A stretch of DNA of 64,000 bases from Candidatus Fokinia cryptica (lineage in GTDB: Bacteria; Pseudomonadota; Alphaproteobacteria; Rickettsiales; Midichloriaceae). The translations under genes and the position numbers were made by a program. Location of the stretch: the NCBI RefSeq assembly GCF_034359305.1, contig NZ_CP110343.1:455823-519822 (forward strand). Direction: 5' to 3'. The notes beneath the pieces are model-generated. The model was given only the letters and a program-made list of their open reading frames with translations, was not told where the DNA came from and did not search any database. This document shows, one piece after another, positions 17,431 to 25,606 of the stretch (the stretch's first letter is position 1; every line of letters begins with the position of its first letter).

Positions 17431-18744
17431 ATGACTAATATGATTCAAAAAAAGAAAGTTTCAAAATTTGTAAATGGTGCCACTCTACTCACAGATGTTC
17501 GTACGGATGTTCATAGTGTTGCTCTCTATATATTATTTAAAGTTGGGTCAAATAGTGAAGCTGTAGAAATTTCTGGAATATCGCATTTCATAGAACATAT
17601 GCTTTTCAAGGGAACGGAGAAAAGAAATGCAAAAGAAATAGCTGAAGCTTGTGAAAGAATTGGAGCTTCGATCAATGCATATACGTCGCGTGAAGTAACA
17701 GTTTACCATGGTAAAGTACTGAAGGAGTATTTTTATACTTTAATGGAAGTATTTGCGGATATGTGTAAGAATTCTGTTTTTAACGAAGGGGAGGTAGAGA
17801 GAGAAAGAAATGTTATTAAGGAGGAGTTGAAAGAGTATGCTGATGATCCTAGTAGTATACTAGCGGAGGAGCTAGAAGCGATATGCTATAAAGGCACTAG
17901 TGCCGGGATGAAAGTTGGAGGAACTATAGAATCTGTCAATAGTATAAATCGAGATGCAATGCTATCATTCTTTGAAAAGCATTATGTGAATTCTCAGATG
18001 ATTATAGGTATATCTGGTAATTTTGATGAAGAGAAGGCTATAGAAGAAGTTAGAAAGCTTTTTTGTGGCAATGTAGAGTGCATCACAAATTCGCTACATT
18101 CTATCAATAAAAACGTTATATCATCCCCAGAGCTGTATGTTGCACCGAATTTTTGTGGTGGGATGTCATCTATTTCAAAGGATGTAGAGCAGGTACATGT
18201 TGGATTAGCCTTACCTGCAGTATCATATTCGTGTGATAATTACTATACGCAGAGGATTGCAAATATAATATTAGGTGGTGGGATGTCTTCTAGATTATTT
18301 CACAGTATCAGAGAAAGGCTTGGTTTGGCTTATGCAATATACTCTTCTATACACTCTTACGCTCGTTATGGTTATCTTACGATCAGCAGTGTGACAAGTC
18401 CTGAGAATGCAAAGCAATTAGTGGAGCAATCTATATTCGAGATGAAAAAAATGGTAGAAGATGTAAATAGAGAAGAAATTGAAAAAGGTAAAAATAGAAT
18501 ACTATCTTCTATTATTATGTCATCAGAAAGTTCTTCTGCAAGAGCTTCTCATATGGTAACTGAATATGCTATGTTCGAGGGGGTTGTAGAGATAGATGAT
18601 ATCATAGCTAAAGTACAGAACATTTCGGTAGATGAGATAAAGAACGAACTAAATTCTTTAGTAAATAGTATCAATACTGGATATGCTCTTTCCATTGTCG
18701 GGAATATTTCTTCGCTAGATGTAAAAACGTTACTGAGCGTTTGA
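17431..18744 (+). CDS. M16-family zinc metallopeptidase (mitochondrial processing peptidase-like)
   Basis: A 437-aa inverzincin peptidase. The inverted zinc motif HxxEH is HFIEH (H52, E55, H56) and the distal zinc-ligand Glu is about residue 132 in NVIKEEL. The C-terminal half is the second M16 domain with the glycine-rich LGGGMSSRLFHSIRERLGLAYAIYS signature split across its conserved positions. Rickettsiales homologues are the closest bacterial relatives of the beta subunit of the mitochondrial processing peptidase. I start at ATG 17431; TTG 17383 is in frame but gives an atypical leader. No signal peptide is evident, which fits a cytoplasmic role. Confidence 0.93.
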   Translation: MTNMIQKKKVSKFVNGATLLTDVRTDVHSVALYILFKVGSNSEAVEISGISHFIEHMLFKGTEKRNAKEIAEACERIGASINAYTSREVTVYHGKVLKEYFYTLMEVFADMCKNSVFNEGEVERERNVIKEELKEYADDPSSILAEELEAICYKGTSAGMKVGGTIESVNSINRDAMLSFFEKHYVNSQMIIGISGNFDEEKAIEEVRKLFCGNVECITNSLHSINKNVISSPELYVAPNFCGGMSSISKDVEQVHVGLALPAVSYSCDNYYTQRIANIILGGGMSSRLFHSIRERLGLAYAIYSSIHSYARYGYLTISSVTSPENAKQLVEQSIFEMKKMVEDVNREEIEKGKNRILSSIIMSSESSSARASHMVTEYAMFEGVVEIDDIIAKVQNISVDEIKNELNSLVNSINTGYALSIVGNISSLDVKTLLSV

Positions 18745-18781
18745 GTTAATTATAAAATTACCGTAAAGGCTAAAAAAAATA

Positions 18782-20056
18782 TTATGTGAGTTCTTTTAGT
18801 TTTCTATAAAGTGTAACTCTATCTATTTTTGTGAGTTCTACTACTTTTGATAAGTTGTTAGGGTACATATTGATATGATGTTGAAAGTAAAGCTTTTCAA
18901 AATTCTTCTTAGCTTCTCTATAATTTTGCTTTAAAATTGTAGATAAGAATACATCTTCAGGCATTTTTAACGTACTACTTGACGACAAAGCTATTATTAT
19001 TTCTTCTATCTTATGACGAAGCTCTCTGATGTTACCTAGCCAGCTACGATTTTGCATTTCTGATAATAATTTTTCATACTGTGAAAAATCGAAATTAGCA
19101 TTATACTGCTCATTAAAATACTGCCAAAAGTACTGTATAAGCAGAAAGATGTCTGATTTTCTTGCTGATAATGATGGTATATGAATGCTAAATGTAGATA
19201 GTCTAGCATACAAATCTGGTAGCATATTATTTTTACATTCAGCTTCTGTACTTCTCGAATTACCTATTAATTTGATATTAATTTCTTCTTTATTCTCATT
19301 TTCACTCAAATACTGAGTATTGATAAAATCGAGTATTTTTTTCTGACATTCTAATGAAATCTTATCTATTTCTTCTATAATTAAGGTACCTCCGTTTGCT
19401 TTTTGTAAGGTTTCATAAAGCATTTTATCTGCGTCACTCTCAGAATGATTCAATATTCTCAGGTGATACAACTTATGATGTTCACAATCTGAAAGCATAT
19501 GTATTAGTTGAGATATTAATGTTTTTCCTGTACCAATAGCACCGGTGATCATGAATCTCCCACTAGAATTTGCATGCCTATCTATTAATTTTTTTATTTT
19601 TATAATCTCCTTCGTATTTCCTATAAAGGAGTTTTCCGCTTCTCTTTTTCTTAAAAGCATATTTGTTCTAGCCAATTCTAGACTTTCAATTGCTCTTTTT
19701 ACTGCTAATAATAACCTCTCTCTGCGAAAAGGTTTCTCTAAGAAATCATATGCTCCAAATTTCATTGCTAAAGCTGAAATTTCAGGGGATGCGTGACCGC
19801 TTATCATTATCACCGGTACTAATGGTACCATCTTCTTTATTCGTTTTAGAGCTATGATTCCGTCTTCTTCATCAGATTCCATCCATATATCCAATAGTGC
19901 TAATTTTACTATACCACTTCTTACTATATCGAGTGCTTCTGTGCTAGTTGCACACTTAAGCACTTTATAGCCAGCACTTTCTAAAATACCACTTATCAGT
20001 TCTCTTATATCATAATCATCGTCAGCGACAAGTATACTATCATATTCGTGATTCAT
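18782..20056 (-). CDS. ntrX: NtrX-like response regulator lacking the sigma-54 contact loop
   Basis: A 424-aa protein with a receiver domain (ADDDYD, phospho-acceptor D56, ISGHAS, LEKPF), an AAA+ domain and a C-terminal Fis-type helix-turn-helix (about 404-423, LTKIDRVTLYRKLKEL). Walker A is GAIGTGKT (172-179) and Walker B is GTLIIEEID. The GAFTGA loop that contacts sigma-54, expected near residues 205-215, is missing, and that stretch is shortened. The protein is therefore unlikely to activate sigma-54 polymerase. Its start overlaps the grpE stop by 4 bp (ATGA at 20053-20056), so the two are translationally coupled. The NtrY kinase gene is not adjacent. Confidence 0.9.
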   Translation of the reverse strand: MNHEYDSILVADDDYDIRELISGILESAGYKVLKCATSTEALDIVRSGIVKLALLDIWMESDEEDGIIALKRIKKMVPLVPVIMISGHASPEISALAMKFGAYDFLEKPFRRERLLLAVKRAIESLELARTNMLLRKREAENSFIGNTKEIIKIKKLIDRHANSSGRFMITGAIGTGKTLISQLIHMLSDCEHHKLYHLRILNHSESDADKMLYETLQKANGGTLIIEEIDKISLECQKKILDFINTQYLSENENKEEINIKLIGNSRSTEAECKNNMLPDLYARLSTFSIHIPSLSARKSDIFLLIQYFWQYFNEQYNANFDFSQYEKLLSEMQNRSWLGNIRELRHKIEEIIIALSSSSTLKMPEDVFLSTILKQNYREAKKNFEKLYFQHHINMYPNNLSKVVELTKIDRVTLYRKLKELT

Positions 20057-20664
20057 ACATCTACCTCTTTTTTAGAAACAGAAACTAAAGCAGGCTTAAT
20101 TAAGAGATCTTTGCATATATAGCCAGCTCTCATTACTTCTAAGATTGAGTTAGCGGGATATGCATCATCTCCAAGTGTGCTAATTGCTTGGTGTTTATGG
20201 TAATCGTACATTTCTCCTTTTTGAGGGAAGATTCTTTCTATATTATACTTCTTCAGAACATCTTCGAATATCTTTATATTCATTTTTATGCCGTCAGCTA
20301 CAAGACGAATTGTATCTTCTCCTCCATCTGCGTGCTCTCTTGCTCTATAAAAATTCTCAAAAACCTCAGTCATGTCGCCAATAAATTTAGACATGAAGTC
20401 GTTTCCAGCTTTTTCTAATTCAATTTTATGTCTCTTCCTAAGATTTTCCGTTTCAGTCAAAGCTGATGCTAATCCTTCCTTTAAGCTATTCACTTGCTCT
20501 TCTAGGACGTTGTTCTTTTCAACTAATACGTCAAGTTGAGTTTTTAGGGCATCTAATTCTTCTTGTACCTTATTTTCAGCAACTACTTTATCCTCACTGC
20601 TTGAGACCACGTCATCACTTTCTTGAGTCGTCTCAGATTGTAATTCTTTCTCTTTTTCAAACAT
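20053..20664 (-). CDS. grpE: Nucleotide exchange factor GrpE
   Basis: A 203-aa GrpE, the ADP-release factor of DnaK. The acidic N-terminus leads into a long coiled coil (about 35-95), then the family segment FMSKFIGDMTEVFENFYRA, and the C-terminal beta domain with KGEMYDYHKHQAIST and SILEVMRAGYICKDLLIKPALVSVSK. I place the start at ATG 20664 (MFEKEKELQ). The frame stays open upstream to 20742, but that 26-codon extension is a remnant of the neighbouring BON gene. It is coupled to ntrX by a 4-bp overlap. Confidence 0.93.
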   Translation of the reverse strand: MFEKEKELQSETTQESDDVVSSSEDKVVAENKVQEELDALKTQLDVLVEKNNVLEEQVNSLKEGLASALTETENLRKRHKIELEKAGNDFMSKFIGDMTEVFENFYRAREHADGGEDTIRLVADGIKMNIKIFEDVLKKYNIERIFPQKGEMYDYHKHQAISTLGDDAYPANSILEVMRAGYICKDLLIKPALVSVSKKEVDV

Positions 20665-20693
20665 GTCCTTACCATTACAGTATACACAGTTTG

Positions 20694-20770
20694 ATATATA
20701 TGCGTAGTTCATCACCTTTTCAATATCTTTCACATTTCCCACTACTTAATAGTGTCTAATTCTTTTTTTT
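20694..20770 (-). pseudogene. Vestige of the 3' end of the BON-lipoprotein gene
   Basis: This stretch aligns with about 20796-20875, the end of the intact BON gene. It reads GNVKDIEKVMNYAYISN on the minus strand against RNVKDVEKVVSYAYVNH in the intact protein. Stops interrupt it just upstream, and it runs into the grpE leader. It is a broken second copy of the gene's 3' end and accounts for the false N-terminal extension of grpE. Confidence 0.8.
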
Positions 20771-20789
20771 AGCAATTAATTTAACATTA

Positions 20790-21374
20790 TTAAAAATGAT
20801 TTACATACGCATAACTTACCACTTTCTCAACATCTTTTACATTCCTAATTACTAGTATTACTTGTTCTAATTCTTCTTTATTTGCAGCTTTTCCTAATAC
20901 ATATGCAACTTTGTCATGCACAATTATGGAATATCTACCAGATTCGACCTTTTTCTCTAGTATAAGTTGTAAAGCGATATTTTTTTCAAGGATAACGTCT
21001 TGCGTTTTATTTTGAGCTTCTTGAGAGCTTCCAGTTATCGATATATCAGAAAAGACTTTAGTAGCTCTGCTATTTTCACGAATTTTATTTATCAGTGTAT
21101 CTTTTGTATACTCAATATCAATATCACCTACAACGACTACTTCTCCCTCAAACGCATTGTAACGTAAATTGCAATACCTACCATCACAAGCACCATTAAC
21201 TATATTACGTACTTCTAGCATCAGTATTTTATCGTCTACTTGAGTACCAAGTGTTCTTTTATCTGTTGCGGAATAAACACTCACTCCAGCTACAGTACCG
21301 AGAAGTACTGAGCAACATCCGACTAAAGTAGATGTGCACGCTATTATCAAAGATAATCTGAAAATGTACCACAT
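20790..21374 (-). CDS. BON-domain lipoprotein (DolP/OsmY type)
   Basis: A 194-aa lipoprotein with signal peptide and lipobox (TLVGC, Cys20). Two BON domains follow, at about 45-115 (EVVVVGDIDIEYTKDTLINKI) and 120-194 (KVAYVLGKAANKEELEQVI, then VKDVEKVVSYAYV). Dual-BON lipoproteins such as DolP sit in the outer membrane and bind anionic lipids to keep envelope integrity. It lies upstream of grpE on the same strand, separated by a vestige of its own 3' end. Confidence 0.88.
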   Translation of the reverse strand: MWYIFRLSLIIACTSTLVGCCSVLLGTVAGVSVYSATDKRTLGTQVDDKILMLEVRNIVNGACDGRYCNLRYNAFEGEVVVVGDIDIEYTKDTLINKIRENSRATKVFSDISITGSSQEAQNKTQDVILEKNIALQLILEKKVESGRYSIIVHDKVAYVLGKAANKEELEQVILVIRNVKDVEKVVSYAYVNHF

Positions 21375-21451
21375 GATAGATGTGAACCTTGAATTAAAGA
21401 ACTATGTATGCCATCATACATTTAATCATTGTTCGTTCAAATAATATTGTG

Positions 21452-21772
21452 ATGAAAAAAAAGATTGATGCAAAGAAGAAAGTGACCAAGACTCAAGGTA
21501 AAGCTCCGGTAGTGAGCTTAAAGAAGGGGGATTCTCAGAGCAAAACAAAGTATCTAAGTTCTATTCATCCGAGCTATAAAAATGTTGAAGTAAAAGATGT
21601 TGATGGAACGAAATTTCAAATACGTTCCACATATAAGCATTCTGAGATGACGCTAAGTATTTCGGCTAAAAATCATCAAGCGTGGACTTCTGAGCGTTCA
21701 GTTGATGCAACTGTAGATCAGGTAAAGGAATTTCAAAGAAAATTTGGTACTTTTAGCGTTTTAAAAGACTAA
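21452..21772 (+). CDS. rpmE: 50S ribosomal protein bL31, zinc-free form
   Basis: A 106-aa protein. After a ~35-residue basic leader (MKKKIDAKKKVTKTQGKAP) comes the L31 core: SIHPSYKNVEVKDVDGTKF, RSTYK, and QVKEFQRKFG. The Cys ligands of the zinc-binding form are absent, so this is a C-minus bL31. The leader is long compared with the usual 70-90 residues. I start at ATG 21452; an in-frame start at 21404 would add a hydrophobic stretch that does not fit. The BON gene is divergent. Confidence 0.88.
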   Translation: MKKKIDAKKKVTKTQGKAPVVSLKKGDSQSKTKYLSSIHPSYKNVEVKDVDGTKFQIRSTYKHSEMTLSISAKNHQAWTSERSVDATVDQVKEFQRKFGTFSVLKD

Positions 21773-21793
21773 TTAACTAGGTTAATAGAAAGA

Positions 21794-22252
21794 ATGCACG
21801 CTAAATTAGAAGTGAAATTTCTGAAATTACCTCATTTCGGAGATTTACCTCTTCCAGAATACGCTACTCTTGGTAGTGCTGGAATGGATCTTTATGCCGC
21901 TGTGGAGAGTGATGTGGTGATTAGTAGTATGAGTAGGAAGCTTATAAGCTCTGGGGTAGCTATAGAGCTTCCCGTTGGTTATGAAGCTCAAATTAGAAGT
22001 AGATCAGGATTATCAATGAAATATGGAGTTGTGGTTCTGAATTCGCCTGGCACAATAGATTCTGATTATAGGGGGGAAATAGGCGTTATACTGATAAATT
22101 TCGGCTCAGAGGATTTTGTAGTGACCAGAGGGATGAGGATTGCTCAAATGGTGATTTGTAGCGTAGTTACTTGTAAGCCTGTTGCCGTTGCATCTCTTTC
22201 TGATACTAGTAGGGGTGATGGAGGCTTTGGCTCTACGGGGTATAAGAAGTAA
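21794..22252 (+). CDS. dut: Deoxyuridine 5'-triphosphate nucleotidohydrolase (dUTPase)
   Basis: A 152-aa trimeric dUTPase converting dUTP to dUMP and PPi, keeping uracil out of DNA. All five motifs are present in order: GSAGMDLYA (1), [11 protein letters not shown] (2), [11 protein letters not shown] (3), RIAQMVI (4) and the P-loop-like [11 protein letters not shown] (5) at the C-terminus. It follows rpmE by 21 bp on the same strand. Confidence 0.97.
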   Translation: MHAKLEVKFLKLPHFGDLPLPEYATLGSAGMDLYAAVESDVVISSMSRKLISSGVAIELPVGYEAQIRSRSGLSMKYGVVVLNSPGTIDSDYRGEIGVILINFGSEDFVVTRGMRIAQMVICSVVTCKPVAVASLSDTSRGDGGFGSTGYKK

Positions 22253-22353
22253 TCTAGAAAAGGAAAGAAAAAATCATTATGATGTTATCCTCACTTGATA
22301 CTGGGGCACGAACTTTCTACTACTCAATTTTCGTAATTTTTTAATAAATTAAT

Positions 22354-22548
22354 ATGAAACACAGAATATCTAGTTTAACCATACCCCCTCTGAACGAGAG
22401 CGAGAGAAACATTCGTTCGTGGTTACATATGTACTTATATCCCGCAGTGAATCAAACACTGAGTGAAATAGCAGATTTAAAAAAAGAGGTTACTGCCTTA
22501 AAAGAAGAGGTTACTGCCTTAAAAGAAGAGAAGAAGTTACTGCCTTAG
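22354..22548 (+). pseudogene. Small coiled-coil ORF, apparently frameshifted
   Basis: An ATG-initiated frame of 64 codons (MKHRISSLTIPPLNESERNI...) ends in heptad-like repeats (KEEVTALKEEV). An extra five bases after the repeats shift the frame to KKLLP and stop. In the other frame the sequence continues sensibly as VTALEDSRQLLQECKD with a stop at 22584-22586. The ancestral protein was probably about 75 aa. I do not recognise it. It may be a decayed gene, or a gene whose frame is switched by repeat slippage. Confidence 0.55.
22486..22547 (+). repeat. 21-bp tandem repeat inside the coiled-coil ORF
   Basis: The unit GAGGTTACTGCCTTAAAAGAA occurs at 22486-22506 and 22507-22527, with a third degenerate copy (GAGAAGAAGTTACTGCCTTA) after it. 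Each full unit adds EVTALKE, one heptad. The third copy carries the frameshift. Confidence 0.85.
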
Positions 22549-22610
22549 AAGATTCTCGTCAGTTATTGCAAGAATGCAAGGATTGATATAGTATGATAAT
22601 TTAAATTATG

Positions 22611-22840
22611 GAAAGTTATCACTATCTTATTCGATAAGGCGTATTTTCTTTCAGTACTATCAAAAAAATACTATCAAAAAAAGCTTTTAGAGTGGTATTT
22701 TTCTCTCTCTTGAGGTATATAATATGAAAGTTATCACTATCTTATTCGATAAGGCGTATTTTCTTTCAGTACTATCAAAAAAATACTATCAAAAAAAGCT
22801 TTTAGAGTGGTATTTTTCTCTCTCTTGAGGTATATAATAT
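22611..22840 (+). repeat. Perfect 115-bp tandem duplication upstream of glmS
   Basis: 22611-22725 and 22726-22840 are identical as far as I can read them. Each copy contains the short inverted repeat CTTAT-TCG-ATAAG, two ACTATCAAAAAAA runs, and ends with GAGGTATATAATATG. The latter includes a perfect TATAAT at 22718-22723 and again at 22833-22838. The second copy ends 43 bp before the glmS start, so both copies may carry a promoter for glmS. Perfect identity points to a recent event. Confidence 0.9.
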
Positions 22841-22883
22841 GAATTCTATTAAAAAGAGGTATTGTGATTCATAAACATAAGCG

Positions 22884-24713
22884 ATGTGTGGTATTATAGG
22901 GATATTTGATAAAAGCATAAGGAAGAACAAAAATAGTGATCACTCTATTTTAAATCGACTCTGTACCGCGTTGCATCTTATAGAATATAGAGGATATGAC
23001 TCTTGCGGAGTTGCAGTATTTTCTTCTTTTTCTGACGTTGAACCGAAGTTAATAAAAACGGTTGGAGAAGTTAAAAATCTTGAAGTAAAGTTAAAGTCAC
23101 CGAACGAAGATGAGCTTTTTCACTATAATATAGGTATTGCTCACACGAGATGGGCAACACATGGTACTGTCACTGAAGCTAATGCTCATCCGATTAAAGC
23201 AAATGGCATATATATAGTGCATAATGGAGTTTTAGAAAATTATCATGCTTTAAAATCTACAATTACCTCTACCTATAAATTGCTTAGTGACACCGATACC
23301 GAAGTAATTGCCGTATTACTAGATAAAGAAATGGAAGGTAATAAAACTCTTATGGAGGCTGCTATTGCAACTTTAAATTATATTCGCGGTACAGGTAGTT
23401 ATATTGCAGTTTCATACAATCATGCTGCTATGGTTGTAACTTGTATGGGTACTCCGATGATAATTGGTAAAACCGATAACGATGACTTTTATATAGTTTC
23501 TGACGTTTTAGCATTTCCTGAAAGTGTCACTTCTATTTATCATATGAAGATGAATGAAGTTTTCCATGTTACTAGTAATGGATATACTCTATATTCAAAA
23601 CAATGCGAGAGTTCCATATCTCTAAACTTATCTCCTTTTAAAGTGGAGAATGTTCCGCAAATTCATCATAATTCCTACAGTACGCATACAGAAAAAGAAG
23701 TATACGAGCAAATAGACATAGTAGATTCTATGCATGTCGATGTTATGCAGAAATTACTGACTCTCAATATAGATATTACACGGTATAGCGAAATAGTGAT
23801 GATTGGATGTGGTAGTTCGTTTAATGCTTGTAATCTTGTAAAAGAGCTGATTTTGGAAAGAAATGTTAATTGCGTTATTAAAGCTGAAATTGCATCAGAA
23901 TTCTCTATAAAAAAACACCCTCCTCATAATAATGCACTTTATATCCTTGTATCACAATCTGGTGAAACAGCCGATACTATAAAGTGTTTGGAGCTAATAG
24001 GAGGATGCGATACCTTAGGGATAGTAAATCGTTTACATAGCAGACTCGCGAGAAGTACTAAATATTTGATGCATGTAGATATAGGAGTTGAAGTTGGTGT
24101 TGCCTCTACAAAAAGCTTTACATCTCATTTAATAGTATTGTCGATGCTTTTTGATACTTTATTCCATAATAAAACATCAGAGAGTGAATATGGTATAATT
24201 AGTCAAAATATAAGAGATATGCTTAAATTATGGTCTGATGTTAAAGATGCTTTAGTTATTTTATTAAATTCTGGAATAAATAAAATTCTTATCATAGGGA
24301 AAGGAATTTCGTATTATTCTGGGATTGAATGTGCTTTGAAAATAAAAGAACTTACTTACATTCCAACGGAAGCAATTCCATCAGGAGAGTTGAAACACGG
24401 CCATATTGCTCTAGTTGATGAAAAAACTCTTGTTATAGCATTCTTGGATGAGTACAGAGATAAAGTAAGAAATAATGTGCAGGAAGTTCTTGCGAGAAAA
24501 GGTAATGTGATTGCTTTTGATAGTAATCAGCAGATGGATGATGATAATGTCGGATTTACTACTTTTAATATTCATAATACTTCGAAAGTCCCCTTCTCTA
24601 CTCCACTTTTAAATATAATTATAGGGCAAATGATAGCGATATCGATTGCTCAGATTTTGGAGTTGAATGTGGATAAACCACGGAATTTAGCTAAATCTGT
24701 TACGGTGGAGTAG
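22884..24713 (+). CDS. glmS: Glutamine-fructose-6-phosphate aminotransferase (isomerising)
   Basis: A 609-aa GlmS, which makes glucosamine-6-phosphate, the entry point to UDP-GlcNAc for peptidoglycan and LPS. The N-terminal Ntn glutaminase starts with the nucleophile Cys2 (MCGIIGIFDKS) and has IAHTRWATHG and VHNGVLENY. The two SIS domains follow, with SQSGETADT and STKSFTSH, and a C-terminal SGELKHGHIALVDE and NLAKSVTVE terminus. Length is normal. No glmS ribozyme is evident upstream. A vestige of its 3' end lies at 27258-27360. Confidence 0.97.
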   Translation: MCGIIGIFDKSIRKNKNSDHSILNRLCTALHLIEYRGYDSCGVAVFSSFSDVEPKLIKTVGEVKNLEVKLKSPNEDELFHYNIGIAHTRWATHGTVTEANAHPIKANGIYIVHNGVLENYHALKSTITSTYKLLSDTDTEVIAVLLDKEMEGNKTLMEAAIATLNYIRGTGSYIAVSYNHAAMVVTCMGTPMIIGKTDNDDFYIVSDVLAFPESVTSIYHMKMNEVFHVTSNGYTLYSKQCESSISLNLSPFKVENVPQIHHNSYSTHTEKEVYEQIDIVDSMHVDVMQKLLTLNIDITRYSEIVMIGCGSSFNACNLVKELILERNVNCVIKAEIASEFSIKKHPPHNNALYILVSQSGETADTIKCLELIGGCDTLGIVNRLHSRLARSTKYLMHVDIGVEVGVASTKSFTSHLIVLSMLFDTLFHNKTSESEYGIISQNIRDMLKLWSDVKDALVILLNSGINKILIIGKGISYYSGIECALKIKELTYIPTEAIPSGELKHGHIALVDEKTLVIAFLDEYRDKVRNNVQEVLARKGNVIAFDSNQQMDDDNVGFTTFNIHNTSKVPFSTPLLNIIIGQMIAISIAQILELNVDKPRNLAKSVTVE

Positions 24714-24817
24714 TAGGTATGAGATAGTGTGGTATTCTCCACTCAATGCTACGTCCTTTGGAGTTTAGTGATTGTGCTTTCTCTTGGTGATTTGTAGATT
24801 CTTTTTATCTTATTCAA

Positions 24818-24846
24818 TTGATAATTTCTTAATAGTTCTTTATCGC
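24818..24846 (+). promoter_or_regulatory. Candidate promoter in the conserved 5' flank of the first DSDNDLSDL-family gene
   Basis: TTGATA at 24818-24823, a 17-bp spacer and TATCGC at 24841-24846 resemble a -35/-10 pair. The ~80-bp flank from about 24799 to the ATG is almost the same as the flank of the next family gene (25522-25606). This is inference; the -10 match is weak. Confidence 0.35.
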
Positions 24847-24881
24847 GTACAATTACTAAGTATCAATATTTATTTACTATT

Positions 24882-25364
24882 ATGCAAAGAAGAACTAATC
24901 CTCCAGGTATTAAAAATTTCTACGATCCCGATGTAATACGTCAAAGTATTCATAAATCTTGCGCTGAAATATTGCTCTGTTCATCCGAAATTTTAAAATT
25001 TATTTTTCAGAAAAACGGAGTAGTTTCTCGTGCCGAATTAATGCAAAATTATCCAGAGATACGACAGTTACCTATATTATCGTTTAGCGTTTTTGAGTTA
25101 TGTGATACCATCCAAGGGAACGCACATTTCATCCCAGATGTTATGCAAGATGATGAAAGAGTAAGTGCGATGATGTCTTCAATAGCGAGGCCTATTTTCA
25201 TGGAAGAAGCGCAGATGATGCTACAAAGTCGAGGATGTATTGCTCCTAACAACTCGTCTAACTTGCAACATAACCAACAACAAGCACCTAGCTTAGAGCA
25301 AAGCCAGTATACTATTGCTGGAGATGAAACTCGCGATTCAGATAATGATTTATCAGATCTTTGA
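24882..25364 (+). CDS. DSDNDLSDL-family protein, copy 1
   Basis: A 160-aa soluble protein that I do not recognise, first of six paralogues in the window. The N-terminal part (about 1-105) is helical in character: DVIRQSIHKSCAEILL, SEILKFIFQKNGVVSRAEL and NYPEI. The C-terminal module (about 107-160) starts SSIARPIFMEEAQMMLQS, passes through a Gln/Asn-rich linker (NLQHNQQQAPSLEQSQ) and ends DSDNDLSDL. There is no signal peptide or membrane segment. The module and the bases after the stop are shared with the other copies. A C-terminal sorting or secretion signal is one possible reading. Confidence 0.75.
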   Translation: MQRRTNPPGIKNFYDPDVIRQSIHKSCAEILLCSSEILKFIFQKNGVVSRAELMQNYPEIRQLPILSFSVFELCDTIQGNAHFIPDVMQDDERVSAMMSSIARPIFMEEAQMMLQSRGCIAPNNSSNLQHNQQQAPSLEQSQYTIAGDETRDSDNDLSDL

Positions 25365-25406
25365 TATCATTAAGTTTGTAGAATGAGAGTTGATAATATT
25401 GTCAGT

Positions 25407-25490
25407 AAATGTGTTCATGTTTTGGTGTATAATTGGCTTTGAGATTATAAAAAAAAACTCTTCGTCAATTCTTCAAAGGTGAACACATTT
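25407..25490. repeat. Nested inverted-repeat element downstream of family copy 1
   Basis: Outer arms AAATGTGTTCA (25407-25417) and TGAACACATTT (25480-25490) are perfect complements. Inner arms AATTGGC (25430-25436) and GTCAATT (25464-25470) pair with one mismatch. A related element lies at 44021-44099 downstream of copy 6. There the outer arm pair has changed together (AATGTG/CACATT here, AGTGTG/CACACT there, in gene orientation). Confidence 0.7.
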
Positions 25491-25541
25491 GATGAGTGAT
25501 CCGTTTACGATATTTTAGAAATTTCTTTTTATCTTATTCAA

Positions 25542-25570
25542 TTGATAATTTCTTAATAGTTCTTTATCAC
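25542..25570 (+). promoter_or_regulatory. Candidate promoter in the conserved 5' flank of family copy 2
   Basis: TTGATA at 25542-25547, 17 bp, then TATCAC at 25565-25570. The surrounding flank (25522-25606) matches that of copy 1, including TATCAATATTTATT just before the ATG. The same TTTCTTTTTATCTTA and AATATCAATATTTATT blocks recur upstream of copy 5 on the other strand. Confidence 0.35.
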
Positions 25571-25606
25571 GTACAATTATCAAATATCAATATTTATTAT
25601 ATATTA

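Noticed and set aside
17431-18744. Inactive M16 (core-protein-like) paralogue
   Set aside because: HFIEH and the distal Glu are intact, so an active peptidase is expected.
22611-22883. glmS ribozyme or riboswitch
   Set aside because: The upstream region is a simple tandem duplication without ribozyme core features; glmS ribozymes are characteristic of Firmicutes.
24799-24881. Repeated 5' flanks considered as a CRISPR or IS end
   Set aside because: Only a few copies, always joined to family genes; no spacer array, no transposase, no target-site duplications that I can see.
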